From Strongylocentrotus droebachiensis (Eukaryota; Echinodermata; Echinoidea; Camarodonta; Strongylocentrotidae), in the NCBI GenBank assembly GCA_035222895.1, contig JAVYIG010002533.1, positions 1 through 64,000 of the forward strand: DNA of 64,000 nt, in the 5' to 3' direction. The notes under the pieces were generated by a model. That model was not told the DNA's origin, did not search any database, and worked only from the letters and a program-made list of their open reading frames with translations. Below, one piece after another: positions 34,882 to 50,019 of the stretch. The stretch's first letter is position 1, and each line of letters starts with the position of its first letter. The position numbers and the translations under genes were made by a program.

Positions 34882-37800
34882 TTAGGAGACCATGGAATTC
34901 TTTATCAGAAAGATATTTGCAAATGTAAAATATGCTTCAAATGGCTATTTTATTGTGCAAATATGACAGTAATCGTTTTCAACATTGCGCAATAAATAAA
35001 GATTAAAAACATAAACCGATGTCGCGAACAGGTAAAGAAGCTCAAGCGCAACATAATGTTACCACTTAGGAGACCGAGTTGATCTTTTTAAACATTGCGC
35101 AATAAATAAAGATGAAAAACATAAACCGGTGACGCGAACAGATAGAGAAGCTCAAGCGCAACATAATGATACCACTTAGGAGACCGAGTTAAACTTTATC
35201 AGAAAGATATTTGCAAACGTAAAACATGCTTCAAATGGCTCTTTTATTGTGCAAATATGACAGTAAACGTTTTCAACATTGCGCAATAATTAAAGATGAA
35301 AAAACATAAACCGGTGACGCGAACAGATAGAGAAGCTCAAACGCAACATAATGATACCACTTAGGAGACCGAGTTGATCTTTTTAAACATTGCGCAATAA
35401 ATAAAGATTAAAAGATTAAAAACATAAACCGATGACGCGAACAGATAGAGAAGCTCAAGCGCAACATAATGATTCCACTTAAGAGACCGAGTTGATCGTT
35501 TTAAACATTGCGCAATAAATAAAGATGAAAAACATAAACCGGTGACGCGAACAGATAGAGAAGCTCAAGCGCAACATAATGATACCACTTAGGAGACCGA
35601 GTTAAACTTTATCAGAAAGATATTTGCAAACGTAAAACATGCTTCAAATGGCTCTTTTATTGTGCAAATATGACAGTAAACGTTTTCAACATTGAACAAT
35701 AAATAAAGATGAAAAACATAACCCGATGACGCTAACAGATAGAGAAGCTCAAGCGCAACATAATAATACCACTTAGGAGACCGAGTTGATCTTTTTAAAC
35801 ATTGCGCAATAATTAAAGATGAAAAAACATAAACCGGTGACGCGAACAGATAGAGAAGCTCAAACGCAACATAATGATACCACTTAGGAGACCGAGTTGA
35901 TCTTTTTAAACATTGCGCAATAAATAAAGATTAAAAGATTAAAAACATAAACCGATGACGGGATCTGATAGAGAAGCTCAAGCGCAACATAATGATACCA
36001 CTTAGGAGACCGAGTTGATCTTTTTAAACATTGCGCAATAAATAATGATGAAAAACATAAACCGATGTCGCGAACAGGTAAAGAAGCTCAAGCGCAACAT
36101 AATGATATTACTTAGGAGACCGAGTTAAACTTTATCAGAAAGATATTTGCAAACGTAAAACATGCTTCAAATGACTCTTTTATTGTGCAAATATGACAGT
36201 AAACGTTTTCAACATTGCGAAATAAATAATGATGAAAAACATAAACCGATGTCGCTAACAGGTAAAGAAGCTCAAGCGCAACATAATGATACCACTTAGG
36301 AGACCATGGAATTCTTTATCAGAAAGATATTTGCAAATGTAAAATATGCTTCAAATGGCTATTTTATTGTGCAAATATGACAGTAATCGTTTTCAACATT
36401 GCGCAATAAATAAAGATTAAAAGATTAAAAACATAAAACGATGACGGGATCTGATAGAGAAGCTCAAGCGCAACATAATGATACCACTTAGGAGACCGAG
36501 TTGATCTTTTTAAACATTGCACAATAAATAATGATGAAAAACATAAACCGATGTCGCGAACAGGTAAAGAAGCTCAAACGCAACATAATGATACCACTTA
36601 GGAGACCGAGTTGATCTTTTTAAACATTGCGCAATAAATAAAGATTAAAAGATTAAAAACATAAACCGATGACGCGAACAGATAGAGAAGCTCAAGCGCA
36701 ACATAATGATTCCACTTAAGAGACCGAGTTGATCGTTTTAAACATTGCGCAATAAATAAAGATGAAAAACATAAACCGATGTCGCGAACAGGTAAAGAAG
36801 CTCAAGCGCAACATAATGTTACCACTTAGGAGACCGAGTTGATCTTTTTAAACATTGCGCAATAAATAAAGATGAAAAACATAAACCGGTGACGCGAACA
36901 GATAGAGAAGCTCAAGCGCAACATAATGATTCCACTTAGGAGACCGAGTTGATCGTTTTAAACATTGCGCAATAAATAAAGATGAAAAAACATAAACCGA
37001 TGTCGCGAACAGATAGAGAAGCTCAAACGCAACATAATGATACCACTTAGGAGACCGAGTTGATCTTTTTAAACATTGCGCAATAAATAAAGATGAAAAA
37101 CATAAACCGGTGACGCGAACAGATAGAGAAGCTCAAGCGCAACATAATAATACCACTTAGGAGACCGAGTTGATCTTTTTAAACATTGCGCAATAATTAA
37201 AGATGAAAAAACATAAACCGGTGACGCGAACAGATAGAGAAGCTCAAACGCAACATAATGATATCACTTAGGAGACCGAGTTGATCTTTTTAAACATTGC
37301 GCAATAAATAAAGATTAAAAGATTAAAAACATAAACCGATGACGGGATCTGATAGAGAAGCTCAAGCGCAACATAATGATACCACTTAGGAGACCGAGTT
37401 GATCTTTTTAAACATTGCGCAATAAATAATGATGAAAAACATAAACCGATGTCGCGAACAGGTAAAGAAGCTCAAGCGCAACATAATGATATTACTTAGG
37501 AGACCGAGTTAAACTTTATCAGAAAGATATTTGCAAACGTAAAACATGCTTCAAATGACTCTTTTATTGTGCAAATATGACAGTAAACGTTTTTCAACAT
37601 TGCGAAATAAATAATGATGAAAAACATAAACCGATGTCGCTAACAGGTAAAGAAGCTCAAGCGCAACATAATGATATTACTTAGGAGACCGAATTAAACT
37701 TTATCAGAAAGATATTTGCAAACGTAAAACATGCTTCAAATGACTCTTTTATTGTGCAAATATGACAGTAAACGTTTTTCAACATTGCGAAATAAATAAT

Positions 37801-40136
37801 GATGAAAAACATAAACCGATGTCGCTAACAGGTAAAGAAGCTCAAGTGCAACATAATGATACCACTTAGGAGACCATGGAATTCTTTATCAGAAAGATAT
37901 TTGCAAATGTAAAATATGCTTCAAATGGCTATTTTATTGTGCAAATATGACAGTAATCGTTTTCAACATTGCGCAATAATTAAAGATGAAAAAACATAAA
38001 CCGGTGACGCGAACAGATAGAGAAGCTCAAACGCAACATAATGATACCACTTAGGAGACCGAGTTGATCTTTTTAAACATTGCGCAATAAATAAAGATTA
38101 AAAGATTAAAAACATAAACCGATGACGCGAACAGATAGAGAAGCTCAAGCGCAACATAATGATTCCACTTAAGAGACCGAGTTGATCGTTTTAAACATTG
38201 CGCAATAAATAAAGATGAAAAACATAAACCGATGTCGCGAACAGGTAAAGAAGCTCAAGCGCAACATAATGTTACCACTTAGGAGACCGAGTTGATCTTT
38301 TTAAACATTGCGCAATAAATAAAGATGAAAAACATAAACCGGTGACGCGAACAGATAGAGAAGCTCAAGCGCAACATAATGATTCCACTTAGGAGACCGA
38401 GTTGATCGTTTTAAACATTGCGCAATAAATAAAGATGAAAAAACATAAACCGATGTCGCGAACAGATAGAGAAGCTCAAACGCAACATAATGATACCACT
38501 TAGGAGACCGAGTTGATCTTTTTAAACATTGCGCAATAAATAAAGATGAAAAACATAAACCGGTGACGCGAACAGATAGAGAAGCTCAAGCGCAACATAA
38601 TAATACCACTTAGGAGACCGAGTTGATCTTTTTAAACATTGCGCAATAATTAAAGATGAAAAAACATAAACCGGTGACGCGAACAGATAGAGAAGCTCAA
38701 ACGCAACATAATGATATCACTTAGGAGACCGAGTTGATCTTTTTAAACATTGCGCAATAAATAAAGATTAAAAGATTAAAAACATAAACCGATGACGGGA
38801 TCTGATAGAGAAGCTCAAGCGCAACATAATGATACCACTTAGGAGACCGAGTTGATCTTTTTAAACATTGCGCAATAAATAATGATGAAAAACATAAACC
38901 GATGTCGCGAACAGGTAAAGAAGCTCAAGCGCAACATAATGATATTACTTAGGAGACCGAGTTAAACTTTATCAGAAAGATATTTGCAAACGTAAAACAT
39001 GCTTCAAATGACTCTTTTATTGTGCAAATATGACAGTAAACGTTTTTCAACATTGCGAAATAAATAATGATGAAAAACATAAACCGATGTCGCTAACAGG
39101 TAAAGAAGCTCAAGCGCAACATAATGATATTACTTAGGAGACCGAATTAAACTTTATCAGAAAGATATTTGCAAACGTAAAACATGCTTCAAATGACTCT
39201 TTTATTGTGCAAATATGACAGTAAACGTTTTTCAACATTGCGAAATAAATAATGATGAAAAACATAAACCGATGTCGCTAACAGGTAAAGAAGCTCAAGT
39301 GCAACATAATGATACCACTTAGGAGACCATGGAATTCTTTATCAGAAAGATATTTGCAAATGTAAAATATGCTTCAAATGGCTATTTTATTGTGCAAATA
39401 TGACAGTAATCGTTTTCAACATTGCGCAATAATTAAAGATGAAAAAACATAAACCGGTGACGCGAACAGATAGAGAAGCTCAAACGCAACATAATGATAC
39501 CACTTAGGAGACCGAGTTGATCTTTTTAAACATTGCGCAATAAATAAAGATTAAAAGATTAAAAACATAAACCGATGACGCGAACAGATAGAGAAGCTCA
39601 AGCGCAACATAATGATTCCACTTAAGAGACCGAGTTGATCGTTTTAAACATTGCGCAATAAATAAAGATGAAAAACATAAACCGATGTCGCGAACAGGTA
39701 AAGAAGCTCAAGCGCAACATAATGTTACCACTTAGGAGACCGAGTTGATCTTTTTAAACATTGCGCAATAAATAAAGATGAAAAACATAAACCGGTGACG
39801 CGAACAGATAGAGAAGCTCAAGCGCAACATAATGATACCACTTAGGAGACCGAGTTAAACTTTATCAGAAAGATATTTGCAAACGTAAAACATGCTTCAA
39901 ATGGCTCTTTTATTGTGCAAATATGACAGTAAACGTTTTCAACATTGAACAATAAATAAAGATGAAAAACATAACCCGATGACGCTAACAGATAGAGAAG
40001 CTCAAGCGCAACATAATAATACCACTTAGGAGACCGAGTTGATCTTTTTAAACATTGCGCAATAATTAAAGATGAAAAAACATAAACCGGTGACGCGAAC
40101 AGATAGAGAAGCTCAAGCGCAACATAATGATACCAC

Positions 40137-40308
40137 TTAGGAGACCGAGTTAAACTTTATCAGAAAGATATTTGCAAACGTAAAACATGCTTCAAATGGC
40201 TCTTTTATTGTGCAAATATTTTCAACATTGCGCAATAAATAAAGATTAAAAACATAAACCGATGTCGCGAACAGGTAAAGAAGCTCAAGCGCAACATAAT
40301 GTTACCAC
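40137..40308 (+). repeat. 172-bp monomer: palindrome arm present, inverted copy absent (1)
   Basis: This unit has the same 12-bp deletion as the palindromic monomers (GCAAATATTTTCAACATTG where ordinary long units have TATGACAGTAAACGTTTTC). It continues GCGCAATAAATAAAG without the 40-bp inverted segment. Its left-arm sequence is at 40187-40231. It is either the precursor of the 212-bp palindromic monomer or a derivative that lost one arm. Confidence 0.9.
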
Positions 40309-41758
40309 TTAGGAGACCGAGTTGATCTTTTTAAACATTGCGCAATAAATAAAGATGAAAAACATAAACCGGTGACGCGAACAGATAGAGAAGCTCAAGC
40401 GCAACATAATGATACCACTTAGGAGACCGAGTTAAACTTTATCAGAAAGATATTTGCAAACGTAAAACATGCTTCAAATGGCTCTTTTATTGTGCAAATA
40501 TGACAGTAAACGTTTTCAACATTGCGCAATAATTAAAGATGAAAAAACATAAACCGGTGACGCGAACAGATAGAGAAGCTCAAACGCAACATAATGATAC
40601 CACTTAGGAGACCGAGTTGATCTTTTTAAACATTGCGCAATAAATAAAGATTAAAAGATTAAAAACATAAACCGATGACGCGAACAGATAGAGAAGCTCA
40701 AGCGCAACATAATGATTCCACTTAAGAGACCGAGTTGATCGTTTTAAACATTGCGCAATAAATAAAGATGAAAAACATAAACCGATGTCGCGAACAGGTA
40801 AAGAAGCTCAAGCGCAACATAATGTTACCACTTAGGAGACCGAGTTGATCTTTTTAAACATTGCGCAATAAATAAAGATGAAAAACATAAACCGGTGACG
40901 CGAACAGGTAAAGAAGCTCAAGCGCAACATAATGTTACCACTTAGGAGACCGAGTTGATCTTTTTAAACATTGCGCAATAAATAAAGATGAAAAACATAA
41001 ACCGGTGACGCGAACAGATAGAGAAGCTCAAGCGCAACATAATGATACCACTTAGGAGACCGAGTTAAACTTTATCAGAAAGATATTTGCAAACGTAAAA
41101 CATGCTTCAAATGGCTCTTTTATTGTGCAAATATGACAGTAAACGTTTTCAACATTGAACAATAAATAAAGATGAAAAACATAACCCGATGACGCTAACA
41201 GATAGAGAAGCTCAAGCGCAACATAATAATACCACTTAGGAGACCGAGTTGATCTTTTTAAACATTGCGCAATAATTAAAGATGAAAAAACATAAACCGG
41301 TGACGCGAACAGATAGAGAAGCTCAAACGCAACATAATGATACCACTTAGGAGACCGAGTTGATCTTTTTAAACATTGCGCAATAAATAAAGATTAAAAG
41401 ATTAAAAACATAAACCGATGACGGGATCTGATAGAGAAGCTCAAGCGCAACATAATGATACCACTTAGGAGACCGAGTTGATCTTTTTAAACATTGCGCA
41501 ATAAATAATGATGAAAAACATAAACCGATGTCGCGAACAGGTAAAGAAGCTCAAGCGCAACATAATGATATTACTTAGGAGACCGAGTTAAACTTTATCA
41601 GAAAGATATTTGCAAACGTAAAACATGCTTCAAATGACTCTTTTATTGTGCAAATATGACAGTAAACGTTTTCAACATTGCGAAATAAATAATGATGAAA
41701 AACATAAACCGATGTCGCTAACAGGTAAAGAAGCTCAAGCGCAACATAATGATACCAC

Positions 41759-43612
41759 TTAGGAGACCATGGAATTCTTTATCAGAAAGATATTTGCAAA
41801 TGTAAAATATGCTTCAAATGGCTATTTTATTGTGCAAATATGACAGTAATCGTTTTCAACATTGCGCAATAAATAAAGATTAAAAGATTAAAAACATAAA
41901 ACGATGACGGGATCTGATAGAGAAGCTCAAGCGCAACATAATGATACCACTTAGGAGACCGAGTTGATCTTTTTAAACATTGCACAATAAATAATGATGA
42001 AAAACATAAACCGATGTCGCGAACAGGTAAAGAAGCTCAAACGCAACATATTGATACCACTTAGGAGACCGAGTTAAACTTCATCAGAAAGATATTTGCA
42101 AACGTAAAACATGCTTCAAATGGCTCTTTTATTGTGCAAATATTTTCAACATTGCGCAATGTTGAAAATATTTGCACAATAAAAGAGCCATTTGAAGCAT
42201 AAATAAAGATTAAAAACATAAACCGATGTCGCGAACAGGTAAAGAAGCTCAAGCGCAACATAATGTTACCACTTAGGAGACCGAGTTGATCTTTTTAAAC
42301 ATTGCGCAATAAATAAAGATGAAAAACATAAACCGGTGACGCGAACAGATAGAGAAGCTCAAGCGCAACATAATGATACCACTTAGGAGACCGAGTTAAA
42401 CTTTATCAGAAAGATATTTGCAAACGTAAAACATGCTTCAAATGGCTCTTTTATTGTGCAAATATGACAGTAAACGTTTTCAACATTGCGCAATAATTAA
42501 AGATGAAAAAACATAAACCGGTGACGCGAACAGATAGAGAAGCTCAAACGCAACATAATGATACCACTTAGGAGACCGAGTTGATCTTTTTAAACATTGC
42601 GCAATAAATAAAGATTAAAAGATTAAAAACATAAACCGATGACGCGAACAGATAGAGAAGCTCAAGCGCAACATAATGATTCCACTTAAGAGACCGAGTT
42701 GATCGTTTTAAACATTGCGCAATAAATAAAGATGAAAAACATAAACCGATGTCGCGAACAGGTAAAGAAGCTCAAGCGCAACATAATGTTACCACTTAGG
42801 AGACCGAGTTGATCTTTTTAAACATTGCGCAATAAATAAAGATGAAAAACATAAACCGGTGACGCGAACAGATAGAGAAGCTCAAGCGCAACATAATGAT
42901 ACCACTTAGGAGACCGAGTTAAACTTTATCAGAAAGATATTTGCAAACGTAAAACATGCTTCAAATGGCTCTTTTATTGTGCAAATATGACAGTAAACGT
43001 TTTCAACATTGAACAATAAATAAAGATGAAAAACATAACCCGATGACGCTAACAGATAGAGAAGCTCAGGCGCAACATAATAATACCACTTAGGAGACCG
43101 AGTTGATCTTTTTAAACATTGCGCAATAATTAAAGATGAAAAAACATAAACCGGTGACGCGAACAGATAGAGAAGCTCAAACGCAACATAATGATACCAC
43201 TTAGGAGACCGAGTTGATCTTTTTAAACATTGCGCAATAAATAAAGATTAAAAGATTAAAAACATAAACCGATGACGGGATCTGATAGAGAAGCTCAAGC
43301 GCAACATAATGATACCACTTAGGAGACCGAGTTGATCTTTTTAAACATTGCGCAATAAATAATGATGAAAAACATAAACCGATGTCGCGAACAGGTAAAG
43401 AAGCTCAAGCGCAACATAATGATATTACTTAGGAGACCGAGTTAAACTTTATCAGAAAGATATTTGCAAACGTAAAACATGCTTCAAATGACTCTTTTAT
43501 TGTGCAAATATGACAGTAAACGTTTTCAACATTGCGAAATAAATAATGATGAAAAACATAAACCGATGTCGCTAACAGGTAAAGAAGCTCAAGCGCAACA
43601 TAATGATACCAC
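41759..43612 (+). repeat. 1854-bp HOR, complete unit 4
   Basis: Haplotype with ACATATTGAT, plus a private GCTCAGGCGC near 43066 that recurs only in unit 5. Confidence 0.92.
42111..42200. repeat. Perfect 90-bp palindrome 9
   Basis: First haplotype (ACATATTGATACC upstream). It corresponds to palindrome 5 at an offset of 20887 bp and to palindrome 12 at 9578 bp. Confidence 0.97.
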
Positions 43613-44098
43613 TTAGGAGACCATGGAATTCTTTATCAGAAAGATATTTGCAAATGTAAAATATGCTTCAAATGGCTATTTTATTGTGCAAATATGACAG
43701 TAATCGTTTTCAACATTGCGCAATAAATAAAGATTAAAAGATTAAAAACATAAAACGATGACGGGATCTGATAGAGAAGCTCAAGCGCAACATAATGATA
43801 CCACTTAGGAGACCGAGTTGATCTTTTTAAACATTGCGCAATAAATAATGATGAAAAACATAAACCGATGTCGCGAACAGGTAAAGAAGCTCAAGCGCAA
43901 CATAATGATATTACTTAGGAGACCGAGTTAAACTTTATCAGAAAGATATTTGCAAACGTAAAACATGCTTCAAATGACTCTTTTATTGTGCAAATATGAC
44001 AGTAAACGTTTTCAACATTGCGAAATAAATAATGATGAAAAACATAAACCGATGTCGCTAACAGGTAAAGAAGCTCAAGCGCAACATAATGATACCAC
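43613..44098 (+). repeat. Extra 486-bp three-monomer block
   Basis: Monomers of 192 (CCATGGAATTC), 110 and 184 bp (AATGACTCTT type), followed by another CCATGGAATTC monomer. The homologous site near 53191 lacks it. The same three-monomer block occurs at 11258-11743 and 15418-15903, so this is a recurrent HOR register shift joining monomer 2 to monomers 12-13. Confidence 0.85.
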
Positions 44099-47000
44099 TT
44101 AGGAGACCATGGAATTCTTTATCAGAAAGATATTTGCAAATGTAAAATATGCTTCAAATGGCTATTTTATTGTGCAAATATGACAGTAATCGTTTTCAAC
44201 ATTGCGCAATAAATAAAGATTAAAAGATTAAAAACATAAAACGATGACGGGATCTGATAGAGAAGCTCAAGCGCAACATAATGATACCACTTAGGAGACC
44301 GAGTTGATCTTTTTAAACATTGCACAATAAATAAAGATGAAAAACATAAACCGATGTCGCGAACAGGTAAAGAAGCTCAAACGCAACATAATGATACCAC
44401 TTAGGAGACCGAGTTAAACTTTATCAGAAAGATATTTGCAAACGTAAAACATGCTTCAAATGGCTCTTTTATTGTGCAAATATTTTCAACATTGCGCAAT
44501 AAATAAAGATTAAAAACATAAACCGATGTCGCGAACAGGTAAAGAAGCTCAAGCGCAACATAATGTTACCACTTAGGAGACCGAGTTGATCTTTTTAAAC
44601 ATTGCGCAATAAATAAAGATGAAAAACATAAACCGGTGACGCGAACAGATAGAGAAGCTCAAGCGCAACATAATGATACCACTTAGGAGACCGAGTTAAA
44701 CTTTATCAGAAAGATATTTGCAAACGTAAAACATGCTTCAAATGGCTCTTTTATTGTGCAAATATGACAGTAAACGTTTTCAACATTGCGCAATAATTAA
44801 AGATGAAAAAACATAAACCGGTGACGCGAACAGATAGAGAAGCTCAAACGCAACATAATGATACCACTTAGGAGACCGAGTTGATCTTTTTAAACATTGC
44901 GCAATAAATAAAGATTAAAAGATTAAAAACATAAACCGATGACGCGAACAGATAGAGAAGCTCAAGCGCAACATAATGATACCACTTAGGAGACCGAGTT
45001 AAACTTTATCAGAAAGATATTTGCAAACGTAAAACATGCTTCAAATGGCTCTTTTATTGTGCAAATATGACAGTAAACGTTTTCAACATTGAACAATAAA
45101 TAAAGATGAAAAACATAACCCGATGACGCTAACAGATAGAGAAGCTCAAGCGCAACATAATAATACCACTTAGGAGACCGAGTTGATCTTTTTAAACATT
45201 GCGCAATAATTAAAGATGAAAAAACATAAACCGGTGACGCGAACAGATAGAGAAGCTCAAACGCAACATAATGATACCACTTAGGAGACCGAGTTGATCT
45301 TTTTAAACATTGCGCAATAAATAAAGATTAAAAGATTAAAAACATAAACCGATGACGGGATCTGATAGAGAAGCTCAAGCGCAACATAATGATACCACTT
45401 AGGAGACCGAGTTGATCTTTTTAAACATTGCGCAATAAATAATGATGAAAAACATAAACCGATGTCGCGAACAGGTAAAGAAGCTCAAGCGCAACATAAT
45501 GATATTACTTAGGAGACCGAGTTAAACTTTATCAGAAAGATATTTGCAAACGTAAAACATGCTTCAAATGACTCTTTTATTGTGCAAATATGACAGTAAA
45601 CGTTTTCAACATTGCGAAATAAATAATGATGAAAAACATAAACCGATGTCGCTAACAGGTAAAGAAGCTCAAGCGCAACATAATGATACCACTTAGGAGA
45701 CCATGGAATTCTTTATCAGAAAGATATTTGCAAATGTAAAATATGCTTCAAATGGCTATTTTATTGTGCAAATATGACAGTAATCGTTTTCAACATTGCG
45801 CAATAAATAAAGATTAAAAGATTAAAAACATAAAACGATGACGGGATCTGATAGAGAAGCTCAAGCGCAACATAATGATACCACTTAGGAGACCGAGTTG
45901 ATCTTTTTAAACATTGCACAATAAATAATGATGAAAAACATAAACCGATGTCGCGAACAGGTAAAGAAGCTCAAACGCAACATAATGATACCACTTAGGA
46001 GACCGAGTTGATCTTTTTAAACATTGCGCAATAAATAAAGATTAAAAGATTAAAAACATAAACCGATGACGCGAACAGATAGAGAAGCTCAAGCGCAACA
46101 TAATGATTCCACTTAAGAGACCGAGTTGATCGTTTTAAACATTGCGCAATAAATAAAGATGAAAAACATAAACCGATGTCGCGAACAGGTAAAGAAGCTC
46201 AAGCGCAACATAATGTTACCACTAAGGAGACCGAGTTGATCTTTTTAAACATTGCGCAATAAATAAAGATGAAAAACATAAACCGGTGACGCGAACAGAT
46301 AGAGAAGCTCAAGCGCAACATAATGATTCCACTTAGGAGACCGAGTTGATCGTTTTAAACATTGCGCAATAAATAAAGATGAAAAAACATAAACCGATGT
46401 CGCGAACAGATAGAGAAGCTCAAACGCAACATAATGATACCACTTAGGAGACCGAGTTGATCTTTTTAAACATTGCGCAATAAATAAAGATGAAAAACAT
46501 AAACCGGTGACGCGAACAGATAGAGAAGCTCAAGCGCAACATAATAATACCACTTAGGAGACCGAGTTGATCTTTTTAAACATTGCGCAATAATTAAAGA
46601 TGAAAAAACATAAACCGGTGACGCGAACAGATAGAGAAGCTCAAACGCAACATAATGATATCACTTAGGAGACCGAGTTGATCGTTTTAAACATTGCGCA
46701 ATAAATAAAGATGAAAAACATAAACCGATGTCGCGAACAGGTAAAGAAGCTCAAGCGCAACATAATGATACCACTTAGGAGACCGAGTTGATCTTTTTAA
46801 ACATTGCGCAATAAATAATGATGAAAAACATAAACCGATGTCGCGAACAGGTAAAGAAGCTCAAGCGCAACATAATGATATTACTTAGGAGACCGAGTTA
46901 AACTTTATCAGAAAGATATTTGCAAACGTAAAACATGCTTCAAATGACTCTTTTATTGTGCAAATATGACAGTAAACGTTTTTCAACATTGCGAAATAAA

Positions 47001-47160
47001 TAATGATGAAAAACATAAACCGATGTCGCTAACAGGTAAAGAAGCTCAAGCGCAACATAATGATATTACTTAGGAGACCGAATTAAACTTTATCAGAAAG
47101 ATATTTGCAAACGTAAAACATGCTTCAAATGACTCTTTTATTGTGCAAATATGACAGTAA
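43756..47160 (+). repeat. 3405-bp segment repeated at offset 12540, copy 1
   Basis: Matches 56296-59700: CCATGGAATTC at 44107 and 45701, the 172-bp monomer, and the rare CACTAAGGAGACC near 46221 all recur. It ends at 47160 inside a hybrid monomer (47070-47254) whose head is the CCGAATTAAAC type and whose tail is from a CCATGGAATTC monomer (TAATCGTTTTC, AATAATTAAAG), a deletion relative to copy 2. Confidence 0.88.
44401..44572 (+). repeat. 172-bp monomer lacking the inverted copy (2)
   Basis: Same structure, arm at 44451-44495, CTTTATCAG head. Its upstream monomer reads GCACAATAAATAAAGATG, whereas palindromic contexts have GCACAATAAATAATGATG, so it forms a distinct HOR haplotype. Confidence 0.9.
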
Positions 47161-48349
47161 TCGTTTTCAACATTGCGCAATAATTAAAGATGAAAAAACA
47201 TAAACCGGTGACGCGAACAGATAGAGAAGCTCAAACGCAACATAATGATACCACTTAGGAGACCGAGTTGATCTTTTTAAACATTGCGCAATAAATAAAG
47301 ATTAAAAGATTAAAAACATAAACCGATGACGCGAACAGATAGAGAAGCTCAAGCGCAACATAATGATTCCACTTAAGAGACCGAGTTGATCGTTTTAAAC
47401 ATTGCGCAATAAATAAAGATGAAAAACATAAACCGATGTCGCGAACAGGTAAAGAAGCTCAAGCGCAACATAATGTTACCACTTAGGAGACCGAGTTGAT
47501 CTTTTTAAACATTGCGCAATAAATAAAGATGAAAAACATAAACCGGTGACGCGAACAGATAGAGAAGCTCAAGCGCAACATAATGATACCACTTAGGAGA
47601 CCGAGTTAAACTTTATCAGAAAGATATTTGCAAACGTAAAACATGCTTCAAATGGCTCTTTTATTGTGCAAATATGACAGTAAACGTTTTCAACATTGAA
47701 CAATAAATAAAGATGAAAAACATAACCCGATGACGCTAACAGATAGAGAAGCTCAAGCGCAACATAATAATACCACTTAGGAGACCGAGTTGATCTTTTT
47801 AAACATTGCGCAATAATTAAAGATGAAAAAACATAAACCGGTGACGCGAACAGATAGAGAAGCTCAAACGCAACATAATGATACCACTTAGGAGACCGAG
47901 TTGATCTTTTTAAACATTGCGCAATAAATAATGATGAAAAACATAAACCGATGTCGCTAACAGGTAAAGAAGCTCAAGCGCAACATAATGATACCACTTA
48001 GGAGACCATGGAATTCTTTATCAGAAAGATATTTGCAAATGTAAAATATGCTTCAAATGGCTATTTTATTGTGCAAATATGACAGTAATCGTTTTCAACA
48101 TTGCGCAATAAATAAAGATTAAAAGATTAAAAACATAAAACGATGACGGGATCTGATAGAGAAGCTCAAGCGCAACATAATGATACCACTTAGGAGACCG
48201 AGTTGATCTTTTTAAACATTGCACAATAAATAATGATGAAAAACATAAACCGATGTCGCGAACAGGTAAAGAAGCTCAAACGCAACATATTGATACCACT
48301 TAGGAGACCGAGTTAAACTTCATCAGAAAGATATTTGCAAACGTAAAAC

Positions 48350-48439
48350 ATGCTTCAAATGGCTCTTTTATTGTGCAAATATTTTCAACATTGCGCAATG
48401 TTGAAAATATTTGCACAATAAAAGAGCCATTTGAAGCAT
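48350..48439. repeat. Perfect 90-bp palindrome 10
   Basis: First haplotype. The next short monomer is the 118-bp GATTAAAA-duplicated form rather than the usual 110-bp form, so the HOR is rearranged just downstream. Confidence 0.97.
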
Positions 48440-50019
48440 AAATAAAGATTAAAAACATAAACCGATGTCGCGAACAGGTAAAGAAGCTCAAGCGCAACAT
48501 AATGTTACCACTTAGGAGACCGAGTTGATCTTTTTAAACATTGCGCAATAAATAAAGATTAAAAGATTAAAAACATAAACCGATGACGCGAACAGATAGA
48601 GAAGCTCAAGCGCAACATAATGATTCCACTTAAGAGACCGAGTTGATCGTTTTAAACATTGCGCAATAAATAAAGATGAAAAACATAAACCGATGTCGCG
48701 AACAGGTAAAGAAGCTCAAGCGCAACATAATGTTACCACTTAGGAGACCATGGAATTCTTTATCAGAAAGATATTTGCAAATGTAAAATATGCTTCAAAT
48801 GGCTATTTTATTGTGCAAATATGACAGTAATCGTTTTCAACATTGCGCAATAATTAAAGATGAAAAAACATAAACCGGTGACGCGAACAGATAGAGAAGC
48901 TCAAACGCAACATAATGATACCACTTAGGAGACCGAGTTGATCTTTTTAAACATTGCGCAATAAATAAAGATTAAAAGATTAAAAACATAAACCGATGAC
49001 GCGAACAGATAGAGAAGCTCAAGCGCAACATAATGATTCCACTTAAGAGACCGAGTTGATCGTTTTAAACATTGCGCAATAAATAAAGATGAAAAACATA
49101 AACCGATGTCGCGAACAGGTAAAGAAGCTCAAGCGCAACATAATGTTACCACTTAGGAGACCGAGTTGATCTTTTTAAACATTGCGCAATAAATAAAGAT
49201 GAAAAACATAAACCGGTGACGCGAACAGATAGAGAAGCTCAAGCGCAACATAATGATACCACTTAGGAGACCGAGTTAAACTTTATCAGAAAGATATTTG
49301 CAAACGTAAAACATGCTTCAAATGGCTCTTTTATTGTGCAAATATGACAGTAAACGTTTTCAACATTGAACAATAAATAAAGATGAAAAACATAACCCGA
49401 TGACGCTAACAGATAGAGAAGCTCAAGCGCAACATAATAATACCACTTAGGAGACCGAGTTGATCTTTTTAAACATTGCGCAATAATTAAAGATGAAAAA
49501 ACATAAACCGGTGACGCGAACAGATAGAGAAGCTCAAACGCAACATAATGATACCACTTAGGAGACCGAGTTGATCTTTTTAAACATTGCGCAATAAATA
49601 ATGATGAAAAACATAAACCGATGTCGCTAACAGGTAAAGAAGCTCAAGCGCAACATAATGATACCACTTAGGAGACCATGGAATTCTTTATCAGAAAGAT
49701 ATTTGCAAATGTAAAATATGCTTCAAATGGCTATTTTATTGTGCAAATATGACAGTAATCGTTTTCAACATTGCGCAATAAATAAAGATTAAAAGATTAA
49801 AAACATAAAACGATGACGGGATCTGATAGAGAAGCTCAAGCGCAACATAATGATACCACTTAGGAGACCGAGTTGATCTTTTTAAACATTGCACAATAAA
49901 TAATGATGAAAAACATAAACCGATGTCGCGAACAGGTAAAGAAGCTCAAACGCAACATATTGATACCACTTAGGAGACCGAGTTAAACTTCATCAGAAAG
50001 ATATTTGCAAACGTAAAAC

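Larger units (their letters stand above)
40598..43837 (+). repeat. 3240-bp segment repeated at offset 9578, copy 1
   Basis: Matches 50176-53415, including the rare recombinant short monomer with CCGGTGACGCGAACAGG near 40892, the ATATTGAT palindrome haplotype and GCTCAGGCGC. Part of it (from about 40900) also matches about 20013-22950 at an offset of 20887 bp; I noticed two substitutions in that comparison. Confidence 0.85.
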
